Origin: Clostridiales bacterium
Lineage (GTDB): Bacteria; Bacillota; Clostridia; Lachnospirales; Lachnospiraceae
Assembly: GCA_018369015.1 (NCBI GenBank)
Contig: JAGZDD010000009.1
Span: 1-50,646 of the forward strand
Direction of reading: 5' to 3'
Length of the DNA stretch: 50,646 nucleotides
Every line of letters starts with the position of its first letter. Position 1 is the stretch's first letter. Both the position numbers and the translations under genes were made by a program. Of the stretch, positions 50,547-50,646 are shown piece after piece. Below the pieces are notes generated by a model. It was not told the origin of the DNA, made no database searches, and saw nothing but the letters and a program-made list of their open reading frames with translations.

Positions 50547-50646
50547 AATACTGCAGCTGATGTTGTTTTTTTTGAGTATGATAATGAACAATTGATATTT
50601 CTGTTGAAAAAAGCAATACTCGAAGAACTCGATTATGTACTAAATC
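50547..50646 (+). other. In-frame continuation after the TGA, cut by window edge
   Basis: The frame of the preceding gene stays open for 33 codons to the end of the window. It reads NTAADVVFFEYDNEQLIFLLKK and on to EELDYVLN, a plausible protein segment with mixed hydrophobic and charged residues. No new ribosome binding site or ATG start is seen in this stretch. It is best read as the C-terminal part of the same gene. Confidence 0.55.

Larger units (their letters stand above)
39577..50646. mobile_element. Integrative mobilizable element, left part
   Basis: The order is integrase, divergent XRE/Cro-like controls, excisionase-like gene, primase fragment, VapE-like helicase, candidate oriT, MobA/MobL relaxase, then cargo (Vsr, methyltransferase, DrmE-like). 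This is the plan of an integrative mobilizable element. It begins between the rpsI stop and the integrase gene, and its other end lies beyond the window. No conjugation (type IV secretion) genes are seen, so it would need a helper. The left boundary is inferred from position and repeats, not from a matched att pair. Confidence 0.75.

Noticed and set aside
39577..50646. CRISPR array or tRNA genes
   Set aside because: No regularly spaced repeats of CRISPR length and no cloverleaf-like sequence were seen in this or any other part of the window.

Overview
The window comes from a Gram-positive anaerobe of the class Clostridia, most likely Lachnospiraceae. The ribosomal gene order is Firmicutes-type. 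A small KOW protein lies between map and infA, ribosomal protein L17 carries a long internal insertion, and strong purine-rich ribosome binding sites precede most genes. A PflX-like radical SAM protein and a cytoplasmic cysteine-type sulfatase fit an anaerobic, probably gut, lifestyle. The genus is not assigned.

Region 1 (1-10.3 kb) is the end of the spc operon and the alpha operon: rpsH (cut by the window edge), rplF, rplR, rpsE, rpmD, rplO, secY, adk, map, a KOW gene, infA, rpmJ, rpsM, rpsK, rpsD, rpoA and rplQ. The run is punctuated. There is a terminator after secY and a long leader with its own promoter before adk. A consensus promoter precedes rpmJ, a terminator follows it, and a 380-base structured leader precedes rpsM.

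Region 2 (10.3-27.4 kb) is an accessory block between rplQ and ecfA1, which are neighbours in many Firmicutes. It holds a LysR regulator divergent from a lipoprotein/sulfatase operon, a PucR-type regulator, a UroD/MtaA-like protein, a SERCA-type P-ATPase, an amidohydrolase, rarA, and a response regulator/ABC transporter/histidine kinase cassette of the peptide-resistance type. The P-ATPase lacks the usual M6 aspartate and has a leader with an aspartate-rich mini-gene and an intrinsic terminator.

Region 3 (27.6-39.6 kb) holds ecfA1-ecfA2-ecfT-truA and rplM-rpsI. Between them is a second accessory block: a PflX-like radical SAM protein, a PAS/sigma-54 activator, a GntP-type permease, and a response regulator/kinase/binding-protein set whose genes overlap.

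Region 4 (39.6 kb to the end) is the left part of an integrative mobilizable element inserted just after rpsI. It has a tyrosine integrase with arm-type repeats, divergent control genes, an excisionase-like gene, a CHC2-type primase fragment, a VapE-like helicase, a candidate oriT and a MobA/MobL relaxase. An AT-rich cargo follows: Vsr endonuclease, a DNA cytosine methyltransferase with two extra winged-helix repeats, and a large protein that may be DrmE of DISARM defence. That last gene is interrupted by an in-frame TGA. The element runs off the right edge.

The observations most worth following are the P-ATPase leader and its missing metal ligand, the Vsr/methyltransferase/DrmE-like cargo, a dispersed palindromic element with compensatory base changes, and the symmetric four-box operator plus candidate oriT of the mobile element.
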